Assembly (NCBI GenBank): GCA_964483585.1
Contig: CAZABH010000015.1
Span: forward strand, 6,259-70,258
Length of the DNA: 64,000 nucleotides
Direction: 5' to 3'
DNA from: SZUA-430 sp964483585
GTDB lineage: Bacteria > Pseudomonadota > Alphaproteobacteria > Micropepsales > Micropepsaceae
Shown: one piece after another, positions 32,806 to 40,659 of the stretch
Layout: each line of letters opens with the position of its first letter
Numbering within the stretch: the stretch's first letter is position 1
Position numbers and translations under genes: made by a program
The notes under the pieces: generated by a model
Told to the model about the DNA's origin: nothing
Databases searched by the model: none
Seen by the model: only the letters and a program-made list of their open reading frames with translations

Positions 32806-33660
32806 TCAGGGCCTGGCAAGCGAAGGCGCCAGCGCGTCGCGCTGCGCGGCCAAATCTGCGACTGCGTCTGCGACCCATGGGCCAGGACACAGCAGCAGGC
32901 GCGACTTCTGGCGGTAAATGGCGGTCCTTGCCGCAAGCGCCCTGAAGGCCGGGTGCTGCAGAAGAGCCTGGGCGCGGCTGGACGTCGAGGCATAGGATTC
33001 GTCGAGCACGAGCAAACGAGGTGCGCGCGAGACCACGAGCTCCAATGGCACGGCGCCGTAGGCGCCTGCTGTCAGGTCGCCAGCGATGTTGCGCAGGCCC
33101 GCATGATCGAGCACATCGTTGCTGAGCGTACCGGCGCCTGTCGTCAGGCCGTTGGGCTCGTACACGAGGGCGGTGATCGTTGCCTGCCGACGTGGTCCCA
33201 TCCGCTTGCGCATGTCCTCTATAACCTTGCTGGCACGCTGGGGGTGCCCCAGGATCTCCCCTAGATCGCGTATGATGTCTTCGACCTGCGCGATCGAGGA
33301 CGGCCATCCGATCAGGTGGACAGGTACGCCGATGGATCGTGCCAGGCTGTTTGCGTGACGCCCTGTCTGGACGTCGCCCACGACCAGATCGGGTGCAAGG
33401 CGGATGATCTCTTCGGCGCGCGCATGGTTGACATGATGGCGGCGCGCCTGCGATGCGAGGTTGGAGACCTCCGGGTCGCTGGCGAGACTGGAGACGGACA
33501 CAATATCCGTCGGATCTGCCAGCAGCATCACGAGCTGGTCGGCGCACACATTGGTCGACACGATGCGCTGAGGACGGGCGAAAGCCCCTGTCGCGTTCAT
33601 CATGAGGCACAGCCCCATGACAGTCGCTGTCAGGTGTTTGCGGATGGCGAGCCACGTCAT
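32806..33660 (-). CDS. btuF: Periplasmic cobalamin-binding protein (BtuF-like)
   Basis: 284-residue helical-backbone binding protein with a signal peptide (about residues 1-28, cleavage after AFA). The mature start PQRIVSTNVCADQLVMLLADP, then SSLASDPEVSN and the AEEIIRLAPDLVVGD segment are typical of BtuF/FepB-class proteins. It precedes the riboswitch, btuC and btuD on the same strand and supplies the missing part of the transporter. Only 50 nt separate it from the divergent enoyl-CoA hydratase. A TonB-dependent receptor is not in the window. Confidence 0.85.
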   Translation of the reverse strand: MTWLAIRKHLTATVMGLCLMMNATGAFARPQRIVSTNVCADQLVMLLADPTDIVSVSSLASDPEVSNLASQARRHHVNHARAEEIIRLAPDLVVGDVQTGRHANSLARSIGVPVHLIGWPSSIAQVEDIIRDLGEILGHPQRASKVIEDMRKRMGPRRQATITALVYEPNGLTTGAGTLSNDVLDHAGLRNIAGDLTAGAYGAVPLELVVSRAPRLLVLDESYASTSSRAQALLQHPAFRALAARTAIYRQKSRLLLCPGPWVADAVADLAAQRDALAPSLARP

Positions 33661-33710
33661 TCCCGTTCTATATTGCCCGAAACGCCGTCAACGCAAGCGA
33701 GTGGAGCGCC

Positions 33711-34502
33711 ATGAGCTACCAGACATTGCTGATCCGCAAGGAGGGACCCGTCGACTGGGTCACGATGAACCGGCCCGACAGCCTGAATGCCCTGAACCGC
33801 CAGCTGATCGACGACCTGCTCGACTACACGCAGAGCCTCTACTGGGACAAGAGCGTTCGGGTTGTGGTGCTGCGCGGGGCGGGACGCGCGTTCTGTGCAG
33901 GGCTTGACCTGAAGGAGCGGGACAATTCCCCACGCAGCCCGTCGACGGGCCTCACGTCGCAACGGCGCATCAGCGAGATCGTCATGCGCATGCGGCGTGC
34001 GCCGCAGCCCTTCATCTCGCTCGTGCACGGCGCGGCGTGCGGTGGCGGCTTCGCCTTTGCGCTGGCCAGCGACATTCGCATTGCAGGGACAAGTGCGCGC
34101 ATGAATGCGGCCTTCATTCGCATCGGGCTTTCGGCCTGCGATATCGGCGTCAGCTATTTCCTGCCGCGGCTGGTGGGTGTTTCAGTTGCGTCGGAGCTGA
34201 TGCTCACCGGTCGTTTCATCCATGCCGAGCGGGCGCTCAGCGTGGGGCTGGTCAGCGAGGTTGTGCCCGATGACCAGCTTGAAGGGGCGGCGCGGCCCTA
34301 TGTGGACGAGATGATCACAACCTCGCCGCTGGGCCTTCGCATGACGAAGGAGTGCCTGAACATGAGCGTGGATGCCGGCAGCCTCGAGGCTGCCATCGCG
34401 ATGGAGGACCGCAACCAGATCCTGTGCGCGCAGACGCAGGATTTCCCCGAAGGCATGCGCGCGTTCCTCGAGAAGCGCAAGCCGCAGTATCAGGATCGCT
34501 AG
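33711..34502 (+). CDS. Enoyl-CoA hydratase/isomerase family protein
   Basis: 263-residue crotonase-fold protein. GRAFCAGLDLKERD and VHGAACGGGFAFALASDIRIA form the two oxyanion-hole segments, and FIRIGLSACDIGVSYFLPRLVG follows. The catalytic glutamate pattern of classical hydratases is partly replaced in this last segment (SACDIG), so substrate and reaction (hydration, isomerisation or other CoA chemistry) are uncertain. It is followed after 2 nt by the alpha-galactosidase frame. Confidence 0.87.
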   Translation: MSYQTLLIRKEGPVDWVTMNRPDSLNALNRQLIDDLLDYTQSLYWDKSVRVVVLRGAGRAFCAGLDLKERDNSPRSPSTGLTSQRRISEIVMRMRRAPQPFISLVHGAACGGGFAFALASDIRIAGTSARMNAAFIRIGLSACDIGVSYFLPRLVGVSVASELMLTGRFIHAERALSVGLVSEVVPDDQLEGAARPYVDEMITTSPLGLRMTKECLNMSVDAGSLEAAIAMEDRNQILCAQTQDFPEGMRAFLEKRKPQYQDR

Positions 34503-34504
34503 CG

Positions 34505-36577
34505 GTGGCGGGACGTTTCCATTATCTGCGCGGCGGCGGGGCGTCACTGCTCGTCGACCTGCAGCCGGCCGATGGCCTGTTGCCCCGCATCGTGCATTTC
34601 GGTGCTGACCTTGGGTCCCTGCCCCATCCGGAGGCGATCGTCGAGATGGCGCCGCATGTGATGTGGGGCGCACGGCTTGATACACCGCGTCCGCCCTGCG
34701 TGCTGCCGGGTGCGGAGGCTGGGCATTTCGGGGTACCCTCGATCGCGCTGCCGCAGCCTCGCCTGCTGCGGTTGATGGATGCGCGTGGGACCGCGCAAGA
34801 CTTGGTCATCAGGCTTGCGGTCGATGAGGATACGCAGACGCAGCTTGTCCTTGAATACAGGCTCTCGACGCATGGCGTCCTGTCGGTGCGCAGCTCGGCA
34901 CAGGGGCTTGAGGTGATGCACCTTGCGGCGATGGCGCTGCCTTTGCCGACGGGCATGGACGAGGTGCTGACCTTCGGTGGTGACTGGGCGCGTGAGTTTG
35001 CACTCAACCGGCAGGTGCTGGGCCCGGCTGATGTCGTGCTGGAAAGCCGGCGCGGACGTCCGGGACATGACCGCTTCCCTGGCCTTTTCCTGGGCGAACG
35101 TGGCTTCGGCAATGATCATGGCGAGGTTGTCGGCGTCACGCTGGCGTGGAGCGGAAGCCATCGCATGTCGGTCGAGACCCTGCGCGAGGGCACGGTCATG
35201 GTGCAGGCGGGCGAACTTGCCGATGACGGGCACGCATTGCCAGAGGATTACCAGAGCCCGTGGTGCCACGTCGCCTATTCGCGTGCCGGACTGAATGGCG
35301 CGATGCAGGCGCTGCACGCGTTCGTGCGCGCGGAGATCCTTCCGGCGAAGGTCGCTGCGCGCCCTCGACCCGTGCACTACAACACTTGGGAGGCGATCTA
35401 TTTCAAGCATGACATGGCGACGCTGCGCGACCTTGTCGATCGTGCGGCGCAGGTGGGCGCCGAGCGCTTCGTGCTTGATGACGGCTGGTTCAAGGGACGC
35501 AATGACGATCGGGCGGCGCTGGGAGACTGGACGGTTGACGCAGCCAAGTATCCAGATGGACTGAAGCCACTGATCGATCACGTCCATGCGCGGGGGCTCG
35601 AATTCGGCCTCTGGGTCGAGCCCGAGATGGCCAATCCCGACAGCGACCTTGCGCGCGCGCATCCTGACTGGCTGCGCCGTGATCCGGGCGAGCAGGTGAT
35701 GATGCGCCACCAATGCGTGCTGGATCTTGCCCGGGCGGACGTGCTGGCGCACCTGTTCGAGGCGCTGGACCGGCTGCTGTCGGCGTACGCAATCGCCTAT
35801 CTCAAGTGGGACATGAACCGCGACCTGACAGGGCCCGGTCATCATGCGCACGTCCGCGGCGTGCATACACTGATTGATCGCCTGAGGGCGGCGCATCCAT
35901 CCGTGGAGATCGAGACGTGCGCCAGCGGTGGCGGGCGGTGCGACTATGGCATGCTGGCGCGGGCCGAGCGGGTCTGGGTGTCGGATTCCAATGATGCGCT
36001 TGACCGGTTCGACATCCAGCGCAACGCGAACCTGTTCCTGCCGCCAGAGGTGGCGGGCGTGCATGTCGGGCCTGCAACCTGCCACATCACGGGTCGCAAA
36101 CTGTCCCTTGATCTGCGTGCGCATGTGGCACTGTTCGGCCACATGGGGCTTGAGCTCGACCTCAGAACGCTCGATGCCGAGGGTCTTGCGCGCCTGTCCG
36201 GACATATCCAGACCTACAAGACGTTCCGTCCGCTGCTGCATGGGGGGCGCTGGTGGCGCATCGACATGCCGGAGGCGGACCACCATGCTGTCGCGGTAAC
36301 ATCGGCCGATGGCAGCGAGGCGCTCTGCCTGGTGGTGCGAGCAGGATCGCAGGCGCTTGGGCGCGGCACTTGGCTGCGGGTGCCGGGGCTCGATGCACAC
36401 ATCCTTTACCGTCTTGCGGTGGCAGGTCCACATCCGGGCCACATTGAACAGTCTCTCGCGCCCGCCTTGCGTAGCGGCAACCTGAAACTGAGCGGGCAGG
36501 TCGCGGCAGAACGGGGCATCCCGCTCTACCTTCCACGGCCGGGGTCGTCGGTGTTGCTCCACCTCAAGGCGAGCTGA
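34505..36577 (+). CDS. Glycoside hydrolase family 36 alpha-galactosidase
   Basis: 690-residue GH36-type enzyme. It has an N-terminal beta-sandwich, then a TIM barrel with NTWEAIYF, FVLDDGWFKGRNDD, GLEFGLWVEPEMANPDSDL, YLKWDMNRD (nucleophile D436), ETCASGGGRCDYG and VWVSDSNDALDR (acid/base D494). All catalytic residues are present and no signal peptide is seen, so it acts on imported alpha-galactosides. GTG 34505 is the first sensible start, 2 nt after the hydratase stop. No sugar transporter or other sugar genes are nearby, which makes the location odd. Confidence 0.92.
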   Translation: MAGRFHYLRGGGASLLVDLQPADGLLPRIVHFGADLGSLPHPEAIVEMAPHVMWGARLDTPRPPCVLPGAEAGHFGVPSIALPQPRLLRLMDARGTAQDLVIRLAVDEDTQTQLVLEYRLSTHGVLSVRSSAQGLEVMHLAAMALPLPTGMDEVLTFGGDWAREFALNRQVLGPADVVLESRRGRPGHDRFPGLFLGERGFGNDHGEVVGVTLAWSGSHRMSVETLREGTVMVQAGELADDGHALPEDYQSPWCHVAYSRAGLNGAMQALHAFVRAEILPAKVAARPRPVHYNTWEAIYFKHDMATLRDLVDRAAQVGAERFVLDDGWFKGRNDDRAALGDWTVDAAKYPDGLKPLIDHVHARGLEFGLWVEPEMANPDSDLARAHPDWLRRDPGEQVMMRHQCVLDLARADVLAHLFEALDRLLSAYAIAYLKWDMNRDLTGPGHHAHVRGVHTLIDRLRAAHPSVEIETCASGGGRCDYGMLARAERVWVSDSNDALDRFDIQRNANLFLPPEVAGVHVGPATCHITGRKLSLDLRAHVALFGHMGLELDLRTLDAEGLARLSGHIQTYKTFRPLLHGGRWWRIDMPEADHHAVAVTSADGSEALCLVVRAGSQALGRGTWLRVPGLDAHILYRLAVAGPHPGHIEQSLAPALRSGNLKLSGQVAAERGIPLYLPRPGSSVLLHLKAS

Positions 36578-36647
36578 GCCATGTTGCCATAACGAAAGCT
36601 GCGCGCCATATTCCCGTCGCTCGCTTTTCCCAAACCGGATCAACAAC

Positions 36648-38483
36648 ATGCCCAGCTACAAAGCCCCTGTTGACGATTATGATTTCCTGCTGTTCGACGT
36701 GCTCGAAATCGAGAAACACAAGGATCTTCCGGGCTATGCGGAACTCGACCGCGCGACGGTGCGCGACGTGCTCGAGGGCGCGGGCAAGTTCGTGTCCGAG
36801 GTGCTGCAGCCGCTGAACCAGATCGGTGACGAGGAGGGTTGTCATTTCGAGAATGGCGTGGTCCGCACGCCCAAGGGTTTCAAGGAAGCTTATCAGGCTT
36901 TCTGTGACTCGGGCTGGAACCGGCTTGCGGTGCCCGAGCAGTTTGGTGGCGCGGGCCTGCCGATCCTCATGACCTTCGCGGTATCGGAGATGGGCTCGTC
37001 GGCGAACCAGGCGTTTGCGATGTACCCGGGCCTCACGAGTGCGGCCTACTCGGCCCTGCTGGCGACCGGCGCGCCATGGATGCGCGAGCATGTCGCGCCG
37101 AAGATGATCTCGGGCGAATGGACGGGCACAATGTGCCTGACCGAGCCGCATTGCGGCACGGACCTGCGCCTGATGAAGACGAAGGCGGTGGAGCAGCCGG
37201 ACGGCACTTATCGCATCCACGGCACGAAGATCTACATCTCGGGTGGCGACCATGACCTGACGGACAACATCGTCCACATGGTCATTGCGAAGATCCCGGA
37301 TGAGAACGGCAAGATCCACGACGACCTGTCGACGGTGAACTTCTTCATGGTGCCGAAGTTCGTCGTCAGCGAGGACGGCAAGATTGGCGCGCGCAATGCC
37401 GTGAATACCGGCTCCATCGAGAAGAAGATGGGCATCAAGGGCAGCGCGACCTGCGTGCTGAACTTCGATGGTGCAGTCGCCTGGCGGCTTGGCCCCAAGC
37501 CCCAGGCGAAGGGCACGGGTGACAAGAAGTCTTCGTCGGAAGGCATGAAGGGCATGTTCGGCATGATGAACGCAGCCCGCATCGGCGTCGGCGTGCAGGG
37601 CGTCGCGGTTGCTGAAGTCGCCTACCAGAACGCGGTTGCGTATACGCGCGAGCGGCTTGTCGGCCGCTCGCTGACGGGTGCGAAGAACCCGGAACTGCCG
37701 GCTGATCCGCTGCTGGTGCATCCGGATGTGCGGCGCATGCTCTTGTTCGCGCGCACTGCTGCGGAAGGCGGGCGTTCGCTTGCGGGTCTGATCACGTTCC
37801 TCATGGGCGTTGCGCAGAGCAATCGACCGGATGCCGAGCGCCAGGAAGCTGCCGACATCGCCGACCTGCTGACGCCGGTGATCAAGGCATTCTGCACGGA
37901 CATGGGCTTTGACGCGGCAAATGCTGCGATGCAGTGCTTTGGCGGGCATGGCTATATTCGTTCATACGGGATGGAGCAGTTCGTGCGCGACTCGCGCATC
38001 AACCAGACCTATGAGGGTGCGAATGGCGTGCAGGCGCTGGACCTCGTGGGGCGCAAGCTCTCGCGCAATGGCGGGCGGGCGCCGTTCGCCCTCTTCCGCG
38101 TGATCAGCGAATTCCTGAATGCGCATGATGGCGAGGACATGAAGCCCTATGTCGAACCCGTGAAGGCCGGGCTTGCCCGGTTGCAGGATTCCACCATGTG
38201 GCTTGCTCAGAACGGCATGAAGAACCCGGACAATGCAGGTGCGGCCTCGGTCGACTATCTGCGCATGTTCGGCATCGTTGTCGTCGGCTATCTCTGGGCG
38301 CGGCAGGCGGCTGTGGCCAAGGCGAAGCTGGCGGGCGGACAAGGGAACAAGGCCTTCTACGAGGCCAAGCTTGTCTCGGCGCGCTACTGGATGGAGCGGC
38401 TGATGCCCGACACGCTGTCGCTCAACGAGCGCATCAAGGCGGGCGCAGAGGGGCTCATGATGCTGGATGCGGCGAACTTCTGA
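36648..38483 (+). CDS. Acyl-CoA dehydrogenase, large (DmdC-like) type
   Basis: 611 residues, about 200 more than classical acyl-CoA dehydrogenases. The N-terminus PVDDYDFLLFDVLEIEKH, the FAD/substrate region MCLTEPHCGTDL, the KIYISGGDHDLT segment and TYEGANGVQALDLVGRKL (with the position of the catalytic glutamate) match the subgroup that includes 3-methylmercaptopropionyl-CoA dehydrogenase DmdC. The C-terminal extension (about 470-611) is typical of that subgroup. Actual chain specificity is unknown; DMSP use should not be inferred from this alone, as no dmdA or dmdB is visible. Confidence 0.9.
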   Translation: MPSYKAPVDDYDFLLFDVLEIEKHKDLPGYAELDRATVRDVLEGAGKFVSEVLQPLNQIGDEEGCHFENGVVRTPKGFKEAYQAFCDSGWNRLAVPEQFGGAGLPILMTFAVSEMGSSANQAFAMYPGLTSAAYSALLATGAPWMREHVAPKMISGEWTGTMCLTEPHCGTDLRLMKTKAVEQPDGTYRIHGTKIYISGGDHDLTDNIVHMVIAKIPDENGKIHDDLSTVNFFMVPKFVVSEDGKIGARNAVNTGSIEKKMGIKGSATCVLNFDGAVAWRLGPKPQAKGTGDKKSSSEGMKGMFGMMNAARIGVGVQGVAVAEVAYQNAVAYTRERLVGRSLTGAKNPELPADPLLVHPDVRRMLLFARTAAEGGRSLAGLITFLMGVAQSNRPDAERQEAADIADLLTPVIKAFCTDMGFDAANAAMQCFGGHGYIRSYGMEQFVRDSRINQTYEGANGVQALDLVGRKLSRNGGRAPFALFRVISEFLNAHDGEDMKPYVEPVKAGLARLQDSTMWLAQNGMKNPDNAGAASVDYLRMFGIVVVGYLWARQAAVAKAKLAGGQGNKAFYEAKLVSARYWMERLMPDTLSLNERIKAGAEGLMMLDAANF

Positions 38484-38489
38484 GAATAG

Positions 38490-38631
38490 TTTCGGTGNNN
38501 NNNNNNNNNNNNNNNNNNNNNNNNNNNNNNNNNNNNNNNNNNNNNNNNNNNNNNNNNNNNNNNNNNNNNNNNNNNNNNNNNNNNNNNNNNNNNNNNNGCG
38601 CTGGAATTAAGTGCACTGTCACCGTAATTAA
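38490..38631. repeat. REP-like repeat element, copy 3, interrupted by an assembly gap
   Basis: TTTCGGTG at 38490-38497 runs directly into the 100-N gap, and TTAAGTGCACTGTCACCGTAATTAA (within 38607-38631) emerges from the other side. These are the two arm types of the family, the right arm in a slightly different version (GTAATTA instead of GAAATTA). Again the element lies between convergent genes. Confidence 0.75.
38498..38597. other. Assembly gap (100 N) inside the REP-like repeat
   Basis: Placeholder of unknown true length. Its position inside a multi-copy inverted repeat suggests the assembler broke on the repeat, or that a longer repeated unit has been lost. Confidence 0.95.
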
Positions 38632-38670
38632 TCTTTGCACAAAGGCTGTGCAATTCACGCCGGGGGATGT

Positions 38671-39567
38671 TTAATCCTTTGGGTCGTGGCGGCGCATGAA
38701 GTCGATCATGGGGCCGGCGATGGCGTCGACGGCGCGGATGGGCATGTTGTGGCCCCAGCCCGGAACGATCACGAGCTCTGCGCCCTTGATGCACGCGGCC
38801 GTGTGGCGGCCGGCTTCGGGCCGGATCAGGAGGTCGTCGGCGCCGTGGATCACGAGCGTTGGGCAGTCGAGGCCCTTCAGCATTTCGGTGCGCGGGGGTG
38901 AGGTCATGATGGCGGCCCACTGGCGCAGCGCGCCTTCGGGATAGTAGCTGCGGTCGTAATTCATCGCGATGCGGGCGCGCAGCTCGTCCTGGTCTTCCGG
39001 ATAGCCAGGGCTTGCGTTGACGGCTCGCATCTTGAGCGTGTGATCGATCACCGTCTCGCGATCCTCGTCGGCCGGCTTGCTCATCAGCGCGGCCTGCGCC
39101 TTTGGATCGGAGCGCGGCAGGGACGGATCGCTGGTCGTCGACATGAGCGAGATGAGGCTGCGGGTCTTCTGCGGATGACGCAGTGCCATGAGCTGGGCGA
39201 TCATGCCGCCCATGGAGGCACCCGAGACATGGACCGATGTGAAGCCCAGCGCCTGCACGAGGGCGGCGGCATCATCGGCCATGTCGTCGAGCGTGTAGGG
39301 CACGTCAGGCTTGCGCCCCTCGGCCATGGCCTTTGCGTTGGCCGCGTTGTCGGGGATGATGCCGTGGAACTTCTGGCTGAGGCCCACGTCGCGGTTGTCG
39401 AAGCGGATGACGCGAAAGCCGCTGTCGGCGAACTTGCGGTGATAGGCATCAGGCCACGAGGTCATCTGCGTCCCGAAGCCCTGGATGATGAGCAGGGGGA
39501 TGCCCCCCGCCGGGCCCGACACCTCGCAGCAGATGTCGATGCCGTTCGCGCGGATCATGCTTGCCAT
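38671..39567 (-). CDS. Alpha/beta hydrolase
   Basis: 298-residue alpha/beta hydrolase. IIQGFGTQMTSW is the oxyanion segment, IRFDNRDVGLSQKF follows, GASMGGMIAQ is the nucleophile elbow (Ser), and GWGHNMP near the end holds the catalytic His. ATG 39567, preceded by AAGGAAG, is preferred to an upstream TTG. Paralogue of the next gene upstream (same motif order), separated by 17 nt, so they form a tandem operon. Substrate unknown; an ester or lactone is likely. Confidence 0.85.
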   Translation of the reverse strand: MASMIRANGIDICCEVSGPAGGIPLLIIQGFGTQMTSWPDAYHRKFADSGFRVIRFDNRDVGLSQKFHGIIPDNAANAKAMAEGRKPDVPYTLDDMADDAAALVQALGFTSVHVSGASMGGMIAQLMALRHPQKTRSLISLMSTTSDPSLPRSDPKAQAALMSKPADEDRETVIDHTLKMRAVNASPGYPEDQDELRARIAMNYDRSYYPEGALRQWAAIMTSPPRTEMLKGLDCPTLVIHGADDLLIRPEAGRHTAACIKGAELVIVPGWGHNMPIRAVDAIAGPMIDFMRRHDPKD

Positions 39568-39584
39568 GGGCTTTGCTTCCTTGC

Positions 39585-40484
39585 TCAAGCGCGGCCGTCG
39601 ACTTCGGCCACGAAGCCGCCGATCTCGTGCAGGTAGACCGGGACCAGCTTCGAGGTGAAATCGTGGCCCATGCCCTCGATGATCTTCAGGCGTGCGCCGG
39701 GTATTGAGGCGGCCGTGTCCTTGCCACCGGCCACGTTGACCAACGGGTCGCCGGCGCCGTGGATGACGAGCGCGGGCAGCTTCACGCCAGCCAGCATCTC
39801 GTGGCGTGGTGGCGAGGCGAGGATGCCCACAAGCTGTCGCGCGATGCCAGGCGGATGGTACGGCGCGCGGTCAACGATGCTGACGGCGATGCGGCGCAGC
39901 TCGTCATCATCCGCTGCGTAGGGCTCCTGGCTGCCGATGATGCGCCAGACCTTCATCGTGTGGGCGATGCGGGCATCGCGCTCGACGGGCGCGGGTTGGG
40001 TGAGGACTGCCATCGCCTCGGGGCTGGAGGGCGGGAGGTCGCGGCGACCTGTCGTGGACATGATCGAGGTCAGGCTCAGCGCCCTTTCGGGATGGCGAAT
40101 GGCGACGAGCTGCGCGATCATTCCGCCCATGGAGGCGCCAACGATGTGTGCCCTGCCGATGTCCAGCGCGTCGAGAACACCGACCGAATCGGTTGCGAAG
40201 TCGTTGAGCGTGTAGGGCGCTGGGACCGGCTGGCCGGAGGCCGCCTTCATGAAAGCCTCCATGACGTTGACCTCGCCCAGATGGTCGAGCTTGTCGGACA
40301 GGCCGATGTCACGATTGTCGAAGCGGATGACCTGATAGCCGCGATCGGCCAGGCCGGTGCAGAGAGCCTCAGGCCACATCGTCATCTGGGCGGAAAAGCC
40401 CATGATCAGCAGGATTGCCGGGTCATTCCGGCTGCCAAAGGTCTCGTATTCGAGGCTCAGTCCGTTTGCCTTGAGGCGGGGCAT
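39585..40484 (-). CDS. Alpha/beta hydrolase (tandem paralogue)
   Basis: 299 residues with LLIMGFSAQMTMWPEAL, IRFDNRDIGLSDK, GASMGGMIAQLVAIRHPERA and EGMGHDFTSKL, mirroring its downstream neighbour along its length. The duplication is old enough for clear divergence. ATG 40484 aligns with the neighbour's start; the frame extends upstream only through a tandem repeat and is not coding there. Confidence 0.85.
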   Translation of the reverse strand: MPRLKANGLSLEYETFGSRNDPAILLIMGFSAQMTMWPEALCTGLADRGYQVIRFDNRDIGLSDKLDHLGEVNVMEAFMKAASGQPVPAPYTLNDFATDSVGVLDALDIGRAHIVGASMGGMIAQLVAIRHPERALSLTSIMSTTGRRDLPPSSPEAMAVLTQPAPVERDARIAHTMKVWRIIGSQEPYAADDDELRRIAVSIVDRAPYHPPGIARQLVGILASPPRHEMLAGVKLPALVIHGAGDPLVNVAGGKDTAASIPGARLKIIEGMGHDFTSKLVPVYLHEIGGFVAEVDGRA

Positions 40485-40497
40485 GATGGGAGGTCCG

Positions 40498-40526
40498 TTA
40501 ATTGCGATGGCATTAATTGCGATGGC
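40498..40526. repeat. Two-copy 15-bp tandem repeat
   Basis: TTAATTGCGATGGC occurs twice with a 15-bp period in the leader of the tandem hydrolase genes. Probably replication slippage; no function assigned. Confidence 0.7.
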
Positions 40527-40659
40527 CGGGACCCTAGCAGGGTACAAATGGAAGGCAAGCACCCTGCCCCTGCAGCGCAGTCCTGTCGCGGCAACTGCGA
40601 CGTTGACTTTGGCGCTGTCAGGGGGAAGTTAGTCACTCAAACCCCGGCACCCACAAGCG

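Noticed and set aside
36648..38483. Evidence for DMSP degradation
   Set aside because: DmdC-like dehydrogenases are widespread without DMSP use, and no dmdA, dmdB or dmdD is visible.
40498..40526. Tandem repeat as a CRISPR or iteron array
   Set aside because: Only two 15-bp units with no spacers and no replication or cas genes nearby.
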